Source: an uncultured Garciella sp. (lineage in GTDB: Bacteria > Bacillota > Clostridia > Eubacteriales > Garciellaceae). Taken from it: a DNA stretch of 5,981 nucleotides. The notes beneath the pieces were generated by a model. It was given only the letters and a program-made list of their open reading frames with translations, was not told the DNA's origin and ran no database searches. The translations under genes were made by a program, and so were the position numbers. The DNA lies in NCBI GenBank assembly GCA_900555725.1, contig USMD01000108.1, forward strand, positions 1 to 5,981, written 5' to 3'. How positions within the stretch are numbered: the first letter of the stretch is position 1; every line of letters starts with the position of its first letter. Below, in pieces: positions 5,951 through 5,981 of this stretch.

Positions 5951-5981
5951 CTGTCTCTTATACACATCTGACGCTGCCGAC
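5951..5981 (-). other. Nextera Read 1 adapter, reverse orientation (synthetic, not genomic)
   Basis: CTGTCTCTTATACACATCT (5951-5969) is the reverse complement of the Tn5 mosaic end, followed by GACGCTGCCGAC, the reverse complement of the Read 1 tag lacking its last two bases. It is the same adapter as at 1-33, inverted. Genomic sequence ends at 5950. Confidence 0.98.

Noticed and set aside
15..5969. 19-bp inverted terminal repeats resembling Tn5 ends flanking the whole window
   Set aside because: They are the synthetic mosaic ends within the Nextera adapters, joined to the Read 1 tag, and there is no transposase gene inside.

Overview
The window looks like chromosomal DNA from a low-GC Clostridia-type Bacillota. 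Coding sequence is strongly A/T-biased, ribosome sites are strong, and TTG starts are used. The gene order queA-tgt-yajC-(small membrane protein)-scfA-scfB-secD is a familiar clostridial arrangement. Genus cannot be set from sequence reading alone.

Both ends are artificial. Bases 1-33 are the Nextera (Tn5 tagmentation) Read 1 adapter, and bases 5951-5981 are the same adapter reverse-complemented and missing its last two bases. Genomic DNA is therefore 34-5950 only, and the last gene is cut by library construction rather than by biology.

All genes lie on the plus strand. (1) queA (90-1121) and tgt (1137-2255) are adjacent tRNA queuosine-modification genes separated by 15 nt. (2) yajC (2349-2744) encodes the small accessory subunit of the Sec translocase and is followed by a convincing intrinsic terminator (2752-2796). 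(3) A four-helix membrane protein (2881-3288) resembles the TIGR04086 family. (4) scfA (3370-3510) is a short gene of 46 codons encoding a SCIFF peptide (six cysteines in about 45 residues). It has its own sigma-A-like promoter. (5) A strong hairpin with a T-tract separates scfA from scfB (3612-4985), the radical SAM/SPASM maturase that should install a thioether cross-link in ScfA. (6) secD (5113 to the adapter junction) has its own near-consensus promoter.

The most interesting content is the scfA/scfB pair, a ribosomally made, radical-SAM-modified peptide (ranthipeptide) system set inside a Sec/tRNA-modification housekeeping locus. The family is known but its biological role is poorly settled. 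Features worth following are the hairpin between precursor and maturase, two adjacent perfect 10-bp palindromes in the scfA promoter, and the neighbouring membrane protein of unknown function. I see no mobile element, CRISPR array, tRNA or rRNA.
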